NCBI GenBank assembly: GCA_003455565.1
Contig: DMQW01000181.1
Span: forward strand, 1-5,541
Reading direction: 5' to 3'
DNA from: Limisphaerales bacterium
Lineage (GTDB): Bacteria; Verrucomicrobiota; Verrucomicrobiia; Limisphaerales; UBA11358
DNA: 5,541 nucleotides
The notes under the pieces: generated by a model
Seen by the model: the letters and a program-made list of their open reading frames with translations, nothing else
Database searches by the model: none
Told to the model about the DNA's origin: nothing
Shown: positions 5,473 through 5,541 of the stretch, piece by piece
How positions within the stretch are numbered: position 1 is the first letter of the stretch
Layout: every line of letters starts with the position of its first letter
Program-made: the position numbers and the translations under genes

Positions 5473-5541
<69 letters not shown>

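Overview
The window holds one compact, leftward-reading (minus-strand) electron-transport locus between a partial tRNA-Phe at the right edge and a strong intrinsic terminator at the left edge. In transcription order the genes are: a monoheme cytochrome c (4984-5313), a membrane-anchored tetraheme cytochrome (4438-4890), a Tat-exported protein with four [4Fe-4S] clusters (3632-4441), a polytopic NrfD/PsrC/HybB-type quinone-binding membrane protein (2393-3628), a large NapC/NirT-like heptaheme cytochrome with about three membrane segments (808-2286) and an unrecognised 177-residue protein (196-729). I see no convincing plus-strand gene.

The five recognisable proteins fit a membrane/periplasm redox module. 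The NrfD-like subunit would exchange electrons with the quinone pool. The four-cluster ferredoxin, held at the periplasmic face, would be the wire. The cytochromes together offer 12 covalent haem sites (1 + 4 + 7) as entry or exit points. No molybdopterin oxidoreductase, NrfA-type nitrite reductase, hydrogenase or other catalytic subunit is encoded here. The direction of electron flow and the terminal partner therefore cannot be read from the window. The set differs from Alternative Complex III (no ActB-like subunit) and from a complete Nrf operon (no NrfA).

Coupling is tight in the middle. The tetraheme and Fe-S genes overlap by ATGA, and the Fe-S and NrfD genes are 3 bp apart, with the Shine-Dalgarno sequence inside the Fe-S gene. 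Around this core the noncoding gaps are rich in inverted repeats. These include a 12-bp stem between the monoheme and tetraheme genes, a nested, possibly multibranched element in the 3' region (74-164), a small GAAAA-loop hairpin after the NrfD gene that resembles part of that element, and a stem just before the last gene.

The organism is a Gram-negative-type bacterium with Tat export, c-type cytochrome maturation and CCA-encoding tRNA genes, of moderately high GC. The gene set and protein style remind me of Verrucomicrobiota or another PVC or soil/sediment lineage, but that is a weak inference. Most starts lack a good Shine-Dalgarno sequence; only the NrfD and 177-residue genes have strong ones.
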